Part shown: in pieces, positions 14,016 through 22,450 of the stretch
Numbering within the stretch: position 1 is the first letter of the stretch
Layout: each line of letters starts with the position of its first letter
Assembly (NCBI GenBank): GCA_020720045.1
Contig: DYPH01000066.1
Location: 1-33,778, forward strand
Direction of reading: 5' to 3'
DNA from: Sorangium cellulosum
GTDB taxonomy: Bacteria; Myxococcota_A; Polyangia; Polyangiales; Polyangiaceae
DNA: 33,778 nt
Translations under genes and position numbers: made by a program
Notes under the pieces: model-generated
Databases searched by the model: none
The model's input: the letters and a program-made list of their open reading frames with translations, nothing else
Told to the model about the DNA's origin: nothing

Positions 14016-15014
14016 TTTGTGGCCTCTGTTTTTGCGGCCGCTTCTCTCGTCGGCGCTGCAGGGATCGCGATGGCTACGCCCGCCCCGTTGCCTACAGGAA
14101 GCGCATCGGGAAGTGCCAAAGCGGAAGCCGATTCTCGCATCGTGGCGAAGGGGACTGGAATCGCGATTGACGTCGAGACGCTTCGCGCTCGCTTCGCGGA
14201 AGTCCCTCGCTACCAGTATGAACTGTTCGGGAAGGATCCCGCCGAGGCGCTGCGAACCTTCCTCAAGGACGTCGTGATTGGCGATGCGCTCCTTGAGCGG
14301 GCAGCCGTCGATGAGAAACTCGACGCCCCCCTCCGGATCCGCTTTGATTTGGCGCGCGCCAAGGCGAACGCGCTCCTCCGGGCCCTCCATGACACCGGAA
14401 AGACCGCATTAACCGACGCCGAAGTTGCCGCCTGGTACGAAAGCCACCGCAGCGACTTTGATGCGCCGCTCCGAATTTCCGTCCAGCGCATTCTTGTCGC
14501 CACCAAACAAGAGGCGGTGGCGCTCGCAAAGAGCCTTCAAGACGGTGGCGGAAAGCTCGCGACGTGGAATGACGTAGCCCGCGAAAAAAGCCTCGATAAG
14601 GGGTCGAATCTTCGTGGCGGTTCGCTCGGGTTCCTGTTTCCCGATGGCAAATCGACGGAGGCGGGGGTTTCCGTCGATGCGGCGATCTATGCGGCCGCCG
14701 CCAAATTGGCCGATGGCGAAATTGGCAAAGAGCCGGTCGCCGAGGGGGACAAGTTCGCGATTGTCTGGCGTCGTGGCTCGATTCCGGCAACGAAACGGCC
14801 CCTCGACGAGGCGAAAACGCAGATTCGAACCGTGCTCGGGCGTGAGACCGATGCGAAGGCGAAATCGGATTTGATCGCGGACCTTCGGAAACGCTATCTC
14901 ACCGATTTCCATCCAGAAAAGGTTGAGGTGATCGATATCGTCGCTCCGCCAACGGTCTCGGATTCGAAGCGTTCTGCGCCGGGGGCAATCCCACTTCCGA
15001 CCCAGAAACCGTGA
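13995..15014 (+). CDS. Parvulin-like periplasmic foldase (SurA/PpiC-type)
   Basis: Exported 339-aa protein with an ideal signal peptide (PLRR, hydrophobic core, cleavage after AMA at 27). A SurA-N-like helical region (about 55-140) precedes a rotamase-type domain (about 155-265): ISVQRILVATKQEA, an FA-like WNDVAREKSLDKGSNLRGG, LGFLFPDG, and LADGEIGKEPV. The usual catalytic His of the ARHILV motif is R165, and the late GYH motif reads KFAIVW, so isomerase activity is doubtful and a chaperone role more likely. The ATG at 13995 gives the clean signal peptide, but it sits in a hairpin arm. A TTG at 13956 overlapping the upstream stop (TTGA) would add 13 residues and allow coupled translation. Confidence 0.8.
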   Translation: MPLRRFHFVASVFAAASLVGAAGIAMATPAPLPTGSASGSAKAEADSRIVAKGTGIAIDVETLRARFAEVPRYQYELFGKDPAEALRTFLKDVVIGDALLERAAVDEKLDAPLRIRFDLARAKANALLRALHDTGKTALTDAEVAAWYESHRSDFDAPLRISVQRILVATKQEAVALAKSLQDGGGKLATWNDVAREKSLDKGSNLRGGSLGFLFPDGKSTEAGVSVDAAIYAAAAKLADGEIGKEPVAEGDKFAIVWRRGSIPATKRPLDEAKTQIRTVLGRETDAKAKSDLIADLRKRYLTDFHPEKVEVIDIVAPPTVSDSKRSAPGAIPLPTQKP

Positions 15015-15026
15015 CCGTGTGCCCGT

Positions 15027-15794
15027 TTAGGTGGCGGGCGGGCGCTCGGAGAGACCGGTCCGCGGCACGCGCTCAAGGGCGATCGTGGCCGCCGCTCGCT
15101 CGGCTCGTTGTTTCGTTGCCCCTTCGCCGTTCCCTAGCGCTTCTCCCGCAAGGGAAACGGTGGCTCGGTAGCCGCGAACTCGCGTTTCTGTAGGATTTCC
15201 TGCCTCATCGATGGCGACGACCAGGTATTCGGGGAGCCCTTTTTTGGCCCGTTGGCTCCATTCTTGGAGAGCCTCTTTCGGGTCCCGCTCGCCGACGGCG
15301 CTGCCATCGGCAAATGCCGTTGCCGCAACGGCGTCCGTGTAGCGGCGCGCTGCCTCAAGGCCCCCGGCGAGATAGATCGCTGCAAGGACCGACTCGGCTA
15401 CGTTCGCGAGAATCTTCTCGTTCACGCCCTCCTGGCGTTTCCCGCGGCCGAGGGCGACCGCCTCACCAAAGCGATGGACCGCAGCGAAACGCGCAAGCGC
15501 GCCGGCACTGACCATGTCGCGTCGGATGCGTGTGAGCGCCCCTTCGTCGGCCTCGGGATGGCGTGCGAAGAGCAGCTCGCTCGCACAGAGTTGCAGTACT
15601 GCATCGCCAAGGAATTCAAGGCGTTGGTAGTCGCCTCCGCCCCCGTGCTCGTGGGCATAACTCGCGTGAGTCAGCGCCTCTGCAAGCGCCGGCACGTCCG
15701 AGATTCCCAGTTCGTCGGCAATCCACTTCGCGAGCTCCTTACGCGCGGCGAGGAGCGTTTCGTCGGTGGCGTGGTCCTTCTTTTTTCCAGGCAC
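15027..15794 (-). CDS. rnc: Ribonuclease III
   Basis: Double-strand-specific endoribonuclease for rRNA and mRNA processing, 255 aa. The signature is DYQRLEFLGDAVL with E60 and D64 matching E. coli E41 and D45. The second metal site reads ILANVAESVLAAIYLAGG: E134 matches E117, but N131 stands where E. coli has D114. A C-terminal dsRNA-binding domain starts at DPKEALQEWSQ. Start is GTG at 15794, 10 bp after the stop of the pterin dehydratase gene, so the two are probably co-transcribed. It converges on the parvulin-like gene with a 12-bp gap. Confidence 0.95.
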   Translation of the reverse strand: MPGKKKDHATDETLLAARKELAKWIADELGISDVPALAEALTHASYAHEHGGGGDYQRLEFLGDAVLQLCASELLFARHPEADEGALTRIRRDMVSAGALARFAAVHRFGEAVALGRGKRQEGVNEKILANVAESVLAAIYLAGGLEAARRYTDAVAATAFADGSAVGERDPKEALQEWSQRAKKGLPEYLVVAIDEAGNPTETRVRGYRATVSLAGEALGNGEGATKQRAERAAATIALERVPRTGLSERPPAT

Positions 15795-15804
15795 GCGCGG
15801 TCGC

Positions 15805-16110
15805 TCAGAGCTTGTCGCAGGCGTCGGCGGCCGCGAGGTCTTTGTCGGAAATGCCGGCGACGTCGTGGGTCGACCAGACGACGCGAACTTTGCCCCAGCT
15901 CACCGTCAAATCGGGGTGGTGGTCGTGGCGTTCTGCATAGAGACCGACGCGAACCGCGAAGCCCATCGCCGCGGAAAAGTCGGCGAAGACATAGTCTTTT
16001 CCGATCGCAGGGGCCCCGTTTGCCGTCGTCGCGGCCCACCCCGGGTAGCCGGCAAAAAACGCCGCTAGGGCCTCTTCGGTGGCGAGTAGCGGCGTCGTAT
16101 GCAGCGTCAT
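15805..16110 (-). CDS. phhB: Pterin-4a-carbinolamine dehydratase
   Basis: Dehydrates 4a-hydroxytetrahydrobiopterin, recycling the cofactor of aromatic amino acid hydroxylases; related proteins act with molybdopterin enzymes. The 101-aa protein has the family motif ERHDHHPDLTVSWGKVRV followed by VWSTHDVAGISDKD, with the catalytic His pair and WST/D. The ATG at 16110 (MTLHTTP) matches family starts; a longer start at 16146 adds 12 residues of poor character. No phenylalanine hydroxylase is in this window, so the partner enzyme is unknown. It lies directly upstream of rnc. Confidence 0.93.
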   Translation of the reverse strand: MTLHTTPLLATEEALAAFFAGYPGWAATTANGAPAIGKDYVFADFSAAMGFAVRVGLYAERHDHHPDLTVSWGKVRVVWSTHDVAGISDKDLAAADACDKL

Positions 16111-16152
16111 GGCGTTGCGCCTACTTGCGTTCGCCGCGAAATACAACGGCGC

Positions 16153-16890
16153 TCAGTGGAGCGTTTGCCCCTTCGAAGAGATGGACGATTCCTTGGATGC
16201 TTGAAGGATGTCGATGCGCCCGCCGAAGCGGAAAGCGGCAATGATCGCCGCGACGCTCGTCGCCACGCTTGCCCAAAAGGGCCATTCAAAGGTCACGTGA
16301 ATCGGCAGGTAGCCGGCCTTCGGTGGGAAGTAACGGAGCAGTCCCATCGTGACCGCCGGGATCGCGGCGAGGAAGGCGGCGGGGACGCGTGCCCGGACCA
16401 TTTGCACAATGGAACGGCGGGAAAGCGTCGTCGGTACCAGCACAAGCCAGGCTGCGAGCGCCGCCCAGGGCCAGCCCATCCGCTTCGCGAAGTCCATGCC
16501 GCTGAAGGTCGCATCAAAGGGCATGGTGAGCGTCGCCCAATTGGCGAAGAAGAGGCCAAGTCCGAGGAGCCCAAGTCCGAGGAGAACGCCGCGGCCGCGA
16601 CCGAGGTAGAGGACGTCGAGGGTCTCGTGCTCGGGAAGGGTGTAGGTTCCACCTTCTTGGCGTGCGTCTTCGGAGAGGGGGAGCGACTCAAAGGGGCGCA
16701 GCGCGATGTCGCAGTGGGGGCAGCGTTTTTCCTCGCCGCGCGCGAAGACGTCACGGCAAAAGGGGCATGCGAGGAGGGACACAGCGCCGAGAGGGTACCC
16801 GAGGAGCATGAGGGGCGCGACAGAGATGGTGGAAAGAAGTTCCCAGGCGTCGGAAATTACCCGAAAAGTGCCCAGGCGCTCGCCGCGCAA
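16153..16890 (-). CDS. Zinc-ribbon multi-pass membrane protein
   Basis: Function not recognised; 245 aa. A four-cysteine zinc ribbon (C42, C45, C57, C60: CPFC...CPHC) is followed by a short linker with PEHETLDVLYLGRGRG and about four hydrophobic helices. The segment GWPWAALAAWLVLVPTTLSRRS looks like the best conserved part. A TTG start at 16890 is used here because it keeps a hydrophobic stretch before the ribbon; an ATG at 16809 is the alternative. The start overlaps the end of the next zinc-ribbon gene by 34 bp, so translation is probably coupled. Its upstream partner is also a zinc-binding membrane protein. Confidence 0.7.
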   Translation of the reverse strand: MRGERLGTFRVISDAWELLSTISVAPLMLLGYPLGAVSLLACPFCRDVFARGEEKRCPHCDIALRPFESLPLSEDARQEGGTYTLPEHETLDVLYLGRGRGVLLGLGLLGLGLFFANWATLTMPFDATFSGMDFAKRMGWPWAALAAWLVLVPTTLSRRSIVQMVRARVPAAFLAAIPAVTMGLLRYFPPKAGYLPIHVTFEWPFWASVATSVAAIIAAFRFGGRIDILQASKESSISSKGQTLH

Positions 16891-17666
16891 ATGGTGAGCG
16901 CGGAGACGACCGTCACGAGCGCGGCGACCACGTAGCTCGTTCGCAGGGCCGGCTTTGCAGCATCGCCGGTAAGTCCAGACGCTGCCTCAAGAAATGCGAG
17001 GGTGGCGCGCGTCGGCAAGCCGCGCCCCAAGAGGACCGCCTCGGCAGCGCCGCGGGGCCCGTTCTTGGCGCCAAAGACGAGCACCCCGAGGAGGCCGACG
17101 ACGAGGTCCCAGCCACACGCGTAAAAACCAAAGCGGAGCGCGCGCGTCCACGAACCGCGGACGCCACTCCGGCGAGCGCCAAGTTCGAGGGCGGCGCCGT
17201 GGCCAGCGTGGGCGGTCACCAGGAGTACCGTAAGGCCCGAAATTGCAAGAAAAGCGCCGCGAAGGACCCACCCGCGGAAGCCGGCATCTTCGAGGAACCG
17301 CGGCGCGACGCCGGGGAGGAGGAAGAAGAACGCGACGAACGGCGCGACGGCAAACGTGGCGGCGATCGTCTCTGCGGCGAGGGCGAAACGGAGGGCGGGG
17401 CCGAGGGGCCCATCGGGGAGGACGGAAAAGAAGCCGGCCGCTTCCACGCTCGAGAGGCGCGCAGTGCCCCACAGGCGCTCCAGGAAGCCGCCGGGGCGCT
17501 CCCAGGGGACGACGGTGACGATCCCCGAGCGGGTAAGCTCGCTGGGCGCGCAGCCGGCACATTCGGGGTCTCCGCAGCGCGCGCAGACGACCGCCGCCGG
17601 GACGTCGGCGATGTCGCCAAGGTCCGGCGCGCTTTCTCCCTGGGGGACTGCGCGCTTCGCCTGCAT
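16857..17666 (-). CDS. Zinc-knuckle, Yip1-like membrane protein
   Basis: Function not recognised; 269 aa from the ATG at 17666 (MQAKRAVPQGE). Cysteines C28, C31, C36 and C39 (CARCGDPECAGC) make a short knuckle. After a linker with VPWERPGGFLERLWGT there are five or so membrane helices, in an arrangement like Yip1-domain proteins, which often carry an N-terminal zinc ribbon. The frame stays open to 17813, but that segment reads as non-coding and would crowd the divergent lipoprotein promoter. GGAGC just before the ATG could be a weak ribosome site. First gene of a likely operon with the other zinc-ribbon protein, phhB and rnc. Confidence 0.7.
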   Translation of the reverse strand: MQAKRAVPQGESAPDLGDIADVPAAVVCARCGDPECAGCAPSELTRSGIVTVVPWERPGGFLERLWGTARLSSVEAAGFFSVLPDGPLGPALRFALAAETIAATFAVAPFVAFFFLLPGVAPRFLEDAGFRGWVLRGAFLAISGLTVLLVTAHAGHGAALELGARRSGVRGSWTRALRFGFYACGWDLVVGLLGVLVFGAKNGPRGAAEAVLLGRGLPTRATLAFLEAASGLTGDAAKPALRTSYVVAALVTVVSALTICAASAWALFG

Positions 17667-17815
17667 GCTCCGGTTATGGCAGCCTGGGGGGGCGCCGTCG
17701 ACTGAGCCGAGCGGATCGGGCACAAATTCCGCGAGAAGTTGCCGCCAAGCAGCTGATTTCCCGTAGACTTCTGGCTGGCAACCGGACCGCGTCGTTTCCC
17801 CTAAGAGGCCCATCC

Positions 17816-19441
17816 ATGCAGAAGACTTCCTCGCGACTGCCGCTCGTCGGCCTCCTGTTTCTCGGCATTTTTCCTGGGGTCACTTACGGCGTCGGCTGCG
17901 GCTCGGCCTCAACGACGACCGACAGTCCCGACGCCACCGCATCGGACAACGACGGCGGCCTCAACCTGGGGGACAGTTCGACCGGCTCCAACACCGACGG
18001 CAGCGGCTCGCTCTGCGGAAATGCGCGCCTCGAAAAAGGGGAGGGGTGCGACGACGGGAACGCGAAAGACGGCGACGGCTGTTCGGCGGGCTGCCAAGTC
18101 GCGCCCGGCTATCTATGCACAACCGTTGGACTTGCTTGCCTCGCGAAGGAGTGTGGCGACCGCATCATTGCTGGCTCCGAGCAGTGCGACGACGGCAATC
18201 CGGCCGGCGGCGACGGCTGTTCGGCGACCTGCCAGGTCGAGGCCGGCTACGCCTGCGACGCCGCCGGCTGCCGAAAAACGACCTGCGGTGACGGGAAAAA
18301 GGAAGGCTCCGAGCAATGCGACGACTCGAACGTCGCCCCTTACGACGGCTGCTCGCCGACCTGCACCCTCGATCCGGTGTGCGTCAACGGCACCTGTCAG
18401 CCGGTCTGCGGCGACGGCCAGAAGCTCCCGAACGAAGCCTGCGACGACGGCAACGTCCGCGATGGCGATGGCTGCTCCTCGACGTGCGCCATTGAGGCCG
18501 GCTTCACCTGCACCGAGCAGATCGCGGCACTTGCGAGCTTGCTTGAAGTCCCTATTATTTATCGCGATTTTAAGTACAACGGGACGGCGGGCGGCCATCC
18601 CGATTTTGAGAACGTGAACGGCGCGCTCTCGGGGATGGTCCAGAACCAGCTCGACGTCGACCGAAAGCCGCTCCTTCTGGGGACGCCGAGCAAAATTACC
18701 TCGGCGGCGACATTTTCCCAATGGTATCGGGATACTCCGGCGTTCAACAAGACCGTCTACGACGTCTTGAAGCTCCGGAAGAGCGGCGCGAACGCCTACG
18801 TGTTTGACAGCCAGAGCGACGGGCCGACCGACTACGGCCCGTTTGCCACGGTCGATGGCGGCTTCTTCCCCCTCGACCGCCGTGACGGGGAGACGTTCGG
18901 CAAGCAGGGATCGTCGCACAACTATGCATTTACAAGCGAATTTCGGTACTGGTTCACCTACAAGGGGGGCGAAGTCCTGACGTTCCGTGGCGATGACGAC
19001 GTCTGGGTCTTCATCAACAACCGGCTTGCGGTCGACATCGGCGGCGTCCACTCGGCGCAAGATGGTTCGGTCACGCTTTCCGGCCAGAAGGCGACCGACC
19101 TCGGTCTCGTTGTCGATAAAATCTATGAAGTCGCGCTCTTCCAGGCGGAGCGCCACACGAGCGAGTCGAACTACAAAGTCACCCTTGGCGGCTTCGAGAA
19201 GGCGAAGTCGGCCTGCGTGTCGAAGTGTGGGGACGGCATCCGCACCCCCGACGAAATCTGCGACGACGGCACCACCAACAACACTGGCGCCTACGGAAAA
19301 TGTGCCGCCGACTGCAAGTCGCGGGGGCCGTTTTGCGGCGATGGGATCCTCGACACGGCGGCCGGTGAGGCGTGCGACGACGGGAACTCGATCCTTGGCG
19401 ACGGCTGCGACAGCCAGTGCAAGTCGGAAGGGGGCCGCTGA
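17816..19441 (+). CDS. DUF4215/fibro-slime surface lipoprotein
   Basis: Exported 541-aa cysteine-rich protein. The signal sequence ends near GVGC (C28), a weak lipobox; ordinary cleavage is possible. Four DUF4215/Myxo-Cys repeats (pattern CDDGN-x(3-6)-DGC-x(3)-C) fill residues about 65-235. A fibro-slime/PA14-like domain (about 245-460) follows: IIYRDFKY, HNYAFTSEFRYWFTYKGG, FRGDDDVWVFINNRLAVD, and LFQAERHTSESNYKVTL. Two more repeats close the protein. In characterised relatives the fibro-slime domain is a surface carbohydrate-binding module. AAGAGG seven nt before the ATG is a good ribosome site. Adhesion or matrix binding is inferred. Confidence 0.88.
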   Translation: MQKTSSRLPLVGLLFLGIFPGVTYGVGCGSASTTTDSPDATASDNDGGLNLGDSSTGSNTDGSGSLCGNARLEKGEGCDDGNAKDGDGCSAGCQVAPGYLCTTVGLACLAKECGDRIIAGSEQCDDGNPAGGDGCSATCQVEAGYACDAAGCRKTTCGDGKKEGSEQCDDSNVAPYDGCSPTCTLDPVCVNGTCQPVCGDGQKLPNEACDDGNVRDGDGCSSTCAIEAGFTCTEQIAALASLLEVPIIYRDFKYNGTAGGHPDFENVNGALSGMVQNQLDVDRKPLLLGTPSKITSAATFSQWYRDTPAFNKTVYDVLKLRKSGANAYVFDSQSDGPTDYGPFATVDGGFFPLDRRDGETFGKQGSSHNYAFTSEFRYWFTYKGGEVLTFRGDDDVWVFINNRLAVDIGGVHSAQDGSVTLSGQKATDLGLVVDKIYEVALFQAERHTSESNYKVTLGGFEKAKSACVSKCGDGIRTPDEICDDGTTNNTGAYGKCAADCKSRGPFCGDGILDTAAGEACDDGNSILGDGCDSQCKSEGGR

Positions 19442-19519
19442 CGGTCTTCCAGGGCCGAAGGGCGTGAACGTCGCGCACCGTTTGCGCGCCAGGGAAAATC
19501 CCGAGTAAGAGCCGCCGCC

Positions 19520-22450
19520 ATGACGACTCTTGCGCGCGCCCCGCACCCCTACGCGACCTTCGTCCACAAGGTCGACAAGCCGGCGCGTTACCTTGGTGGC
19601 GAGTACGGCTCGGCGCTGCGCGATTGGGACCTCGGCCCGGACGGCCATCCGCCGGCGCGCGTCTGCCTCGCCTTTCCCGATATCTATGACATCGGGATGA
19701 GCCATCTCGGCTTTAAGATCCTCTACAAAATCCTCAATGACGACCCGCGGACGCTCGCCGAAAGAGCGTTTGTTCCCTGGGTCGACATGGACCGCGAACT
19801 CCGCGCGCGCGGGCTGCCGCTGCTTTCGTTGGAGAGTGCGCGCCCGCTCAAGGATTTCGACGTCGTCGGCGTCTCGCTCCAGTTTGAGCTGACCTACACC
19901 AATATCCTCACGCTTCTCGAACTCGGCGGCATCCCGCTGACGACCGCCGAGCGCGCCGACGGCGACCCGCTCGTCCTCGCCGGTGGACCTTCGGCGACGC
20001 ACTCGGAGCCGATCGCGACGATCCTGGATGCGATCGTCATCGGCGACGGCGAGGAGCGCATGACCGAGGTCGCGCTCCTTTGGACGCGGCTGAAACACGA
20101 AGGAAAACCTCGAAGTGAGCGCCTTCGGGCCCTCGCCGGGCTTCGCGGCGTCTACGTGCCAAGCCTCTACGAAACCGAGGTCGAACCGCAGACCGGCTTC
20201 CACGTTGTCAAGCGCCCGAGCGACCCGGCACTGCCGTTCCCGATCGTGCGGACCCTCGTCGACGACCTCAACAAGTTCCCGTTCCCGGCGACCGGACCCG
20301 TCGGCGGACCGGAGGCGATTTTCGAGCGGATGAGCATCGAAATCGCCCGCGGCTGCACGGAAGGGTGCCGCTTTTGCCAGGCGGGAATGATCTATCGCCC
20401 GGTTCGTGAGCGCGACCCCGATCAAATCGTCGAAACGGTCCTCGAAGCAGTCAAGAAGAGCGGTTACGACGAGGTCTCTCTCACGTCGCTTTCGACGGCC
20501 GACTATTCCTGCATTGCGCCGCTCGTCAAAAAGGTCGTCGACAAGCTCGCACCGGAGAAAGTCTCCCTCGGCGTCAGCAGTCTCCGCGCCTACGGGCTCG
20601 AGGAGAACGTCCTCGACGACATGCAGCGGGTCCGCGCGAGCGGGGTGACCTTCGCCCCCGAGGCCGGCAGCCAGCGGATGCGCGACGTGGTGAACAAGAA
20701 CGTCACCGAGGAGCAGCTCCACGAGACGGCAGACCGAGTCTTTTCGCGTGGTTGGAACGACATGAAGCTCTATTTCATGATCGGCCTGCCGACCGAGGAG
20801 GAGAGTGACGTCCGCGAGATCGTCCGCGTCGGCAAACGGACGCGCGAGATCGGCCGTGCAGCAAAGGCGCGAATCAATCATCCGGGGACGCCTACGGTGA
20901 CCGTGAGCGTATCGACCCACGTACCGAAGCCTCATACGCCCTTTCAGTGGGCGGCGATGGACACCTATGAGACGGTCGTTGAGAAGCAGAAGTGGCTCCG
21001 GGAGGAGGCGCGCCTCGCCCGCGGCGTCGAACTCAAGACCCACGACTCGCGGACGAGCTGGCTGGAAGCGGTCTATGCGCGCGGCGATCGGCGCCTGTCG
21101 GACGTCCTGGTGACCGCCTACAAGAACGGCGCACGCTTCGACTCCTGGGACGACCATCTCAAGCTTTCGATCTGGGAAGAAGCCTTTCAAATCCATGGGA
21201 TCGACCCGCAGGTTTGGCTCGGCACCCTCCCGGTGACCGCGCGCCTCTCCTGGGACCACATCGACGTCGGCCTGGAGGAGGGCTTCCTCCTTTCCGAGTA
21301 CCGGAAGGCGCTGAAGAGCCGCTTGTCGCCGCCGTGCGGCAAGGTCGCCGGCATGTTCGTCCAGCACACGAACCTTCAAGATGCCGAAGCCGACACGCGA
21401 CGACTCGTTTGTTACGATTGCGGCGTCGCCTGCGACTTGTCGGCGATGAAAAATGAGCGTCTTGTTTATTTGAAAAAGCTCGGCGCAGAGGCCCCCCGCG
21501 CGCCGGCTCCGCTCCCGGTCGTCCAGCCGAAGCGTCAGCACAAGGCGCCCGCCTCGTTCGTGCAAGGCGAGGCGCGCCGCTACCGGTTCCTCTACGAAAA
21601 GAGCGGCCCTTCCGCCTTCTTGGGGCACCTGGACGTCATCCGCGCCCTCCCGCGGACCTTCCGTCGCATCGACGTTCCTATGTATTATACACAGGGCTTC
21701 CACCCCAAACCGGACATGGTCTTCGGCCCCGCGCTCTCGCTTGGCGTCGCGAGCCTTTGTGAGGCGGTCGACCTCAAGCTGACCGCCGACGTCGACCCGG
21801 ACGCCATCGCCGCCGAGCTCACCGCCACCTCCGCCGAGGGGATCCGGTTCTTCGCGGCCGCGAAGCTCGACGCGGAAGATCCTCCTTTGTCGAAGGTCGT
21901 CGATAGCGCTGAATACCTATTTGCGATTCCGCGCAGTTTCCTCAATGATGCCGTGGTTGATGCGGCCCTTGCCCACTTTGCTGCCCGCGAACATGCCTAT
22001 TTGATTCGCGGCGGTGACGAAGCTGGTGGGAGTGGAAAGCGGGGGAAGTTCGCAGGTATTGGGAAGAAGCTCGACGTGAAGCGCTACGTCGAACGCCTCG
22101 AACGGATGCCCGAAGATTCCGCACGTGCCATCTTCTCAAAGGCCGGTCTTGTGGGCGACTTCCACGCGATCCATCTCGCGATCGGCACCGATCAGAACGG
22201 CTCTGCGAAGCTCACCGAGGTGCTCAGCGTCCTCTTTGAACGACCGGAAGCCGAGATTCCCTGGCAGGCGGTGCGGACCGCCCTTGGCGCCCGCCTGGAG
22301 GACGGAACCCTCGCCCCGCTGACCGACCTTTCGACGATGCGTGCCTGTGCGGCCGCCAAAAAAGCCCAGGCGGAGCGCGATGCCGCGGCGGCGAAGGTCG
22401 CCCACGACGCCGCCCTCGTCGCCGGCGAACTCGCTGCACTTACGTCGTGA
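19520..22450 (+). CDS. B12-binding/radical SAM protein fused to DUF2344
   Basis: Fusion of a TIGR03960-type radical SAM protein with a TIGR03936/DUF2344 domain, 976 aa. Residues about 40-250 form a B12-binding-like region (PDIYDIGMSHLGFKILY, VVGVSLQFELTYTN). The radical SAM core binds its cluster with C279, C283 and C286 (CTEGCRFC). A cysteine pair follows at CYDCGVAC. From about 687, RYRFLYEKSGPSAFLGHLD and YYTQGFHPKPDM mark DUF2344. In many bacteria this gene lies beside ribonuclease G/E and ribosomal protein genes, suggesting an RNA-related modification, but the substrate is unknown and that context is absent here. Downstream gene overlaps by GTGA. Confidence 0.92.
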   Translation: MTTLARAPHPYATFVHKVDKPARYLGGEYGSALRDWDLGPDGHPPARVCLAFPDIYDIGMSHLGFKILYKILNDDPRTLAERAFVPWVDMDRELRARGLPLLSLESARPLKDFDVVGVSLQFELTYTNILTLLELGGIPLTTAERADGDPLVLAGGPSATHSEPIATILDAIVIGDGEERMTEVALLWTRLKHEGKPRSERLRALAGLRGVYVPSLYETEVEPQTGFHVVKRPSDPALPFPIVRTLVDDLNKFPFPATGPVGGPEAIFERMSIEIARGCTEGCRFCQAGMIYRPVRERDPDQIVETVLEAVKKSGYDEVSLTSLSTADYSCIAPLVKKVVDKLAPEKVSLGVSSLRAYGLEENVLDDMQRVRASGVTFAPEAGSQRMRDVVNKNVTEEQLHETADRVFSRGWNDMKLYFMIGLPTEEESDVREIVRVGKRTREIGRAAKARINHPGTPTVTVSVSTHVPKPHTPFQWAAMDTYETVVEKQKWLREEARLARGVELKTHDSRTSWLEAVYARGDRRLSDVLVTAYKNGARFDSWDDHLKLSIWEEAFQIHGIDPQVWLGTLPVTARLSWDHIDVGLEEGFLLSEYRKALKSRLSPPCGKVAGMFVQHTNLQDAEADTRRLVCYDCGVACDLSAMKNERLVYLKKLGAEAPRAPAPLPVVQPKRQHKAPASFVQGEARRYRFLYEKSGPSAFLGHLDVIRALPRTFRRIDVPMYYTQGFHPKPDMVFGPALSLGVASLCEAVDLKLTADVDPDAIAAELTATSAEGIRFFAAAKLDAEDPPLSKVVDSAEYLFAIPRSFLNDAVVDAALAHFAAREHAYLIRGGDEAGGSGKRGKFAGIGKKLDVKRYVERLERMPEDSARAIFSKAGLVGDFHAIHLAIGTDQNGSAKLTEVLSVLFERPEAEIPWQAVRTALGARLEDGTLAPLTDLSTMRACAAAKKAQAERDAAAAKVAHDAALVAGELAALTS

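Noticed and set aside
15252-16244. 330-codon plus-strand frame over rnc and phhB
   Set aside because: Shadow frame; opposite strand has RNase III and pterin dehydratase signatures.
17816-19441. Repeated GACGACGG/GACGGCTG-type DNA as a CRISPR or tandem repeat
   Set aside because: The repetition is in frame and explained by DUF4215 protein repeats; units vary in length and sequence.
18113-21703. A 1196-codon open frame on the minus strand across two genes
   Set aside because: It lies antisense to the DUF4215 protein and the radical SAM gene, both with clear family motifs. The translation is Arg/Asp/Val-rich without recognisable domains. Long antisense frames are expected from codon bias in high-GC DNA.
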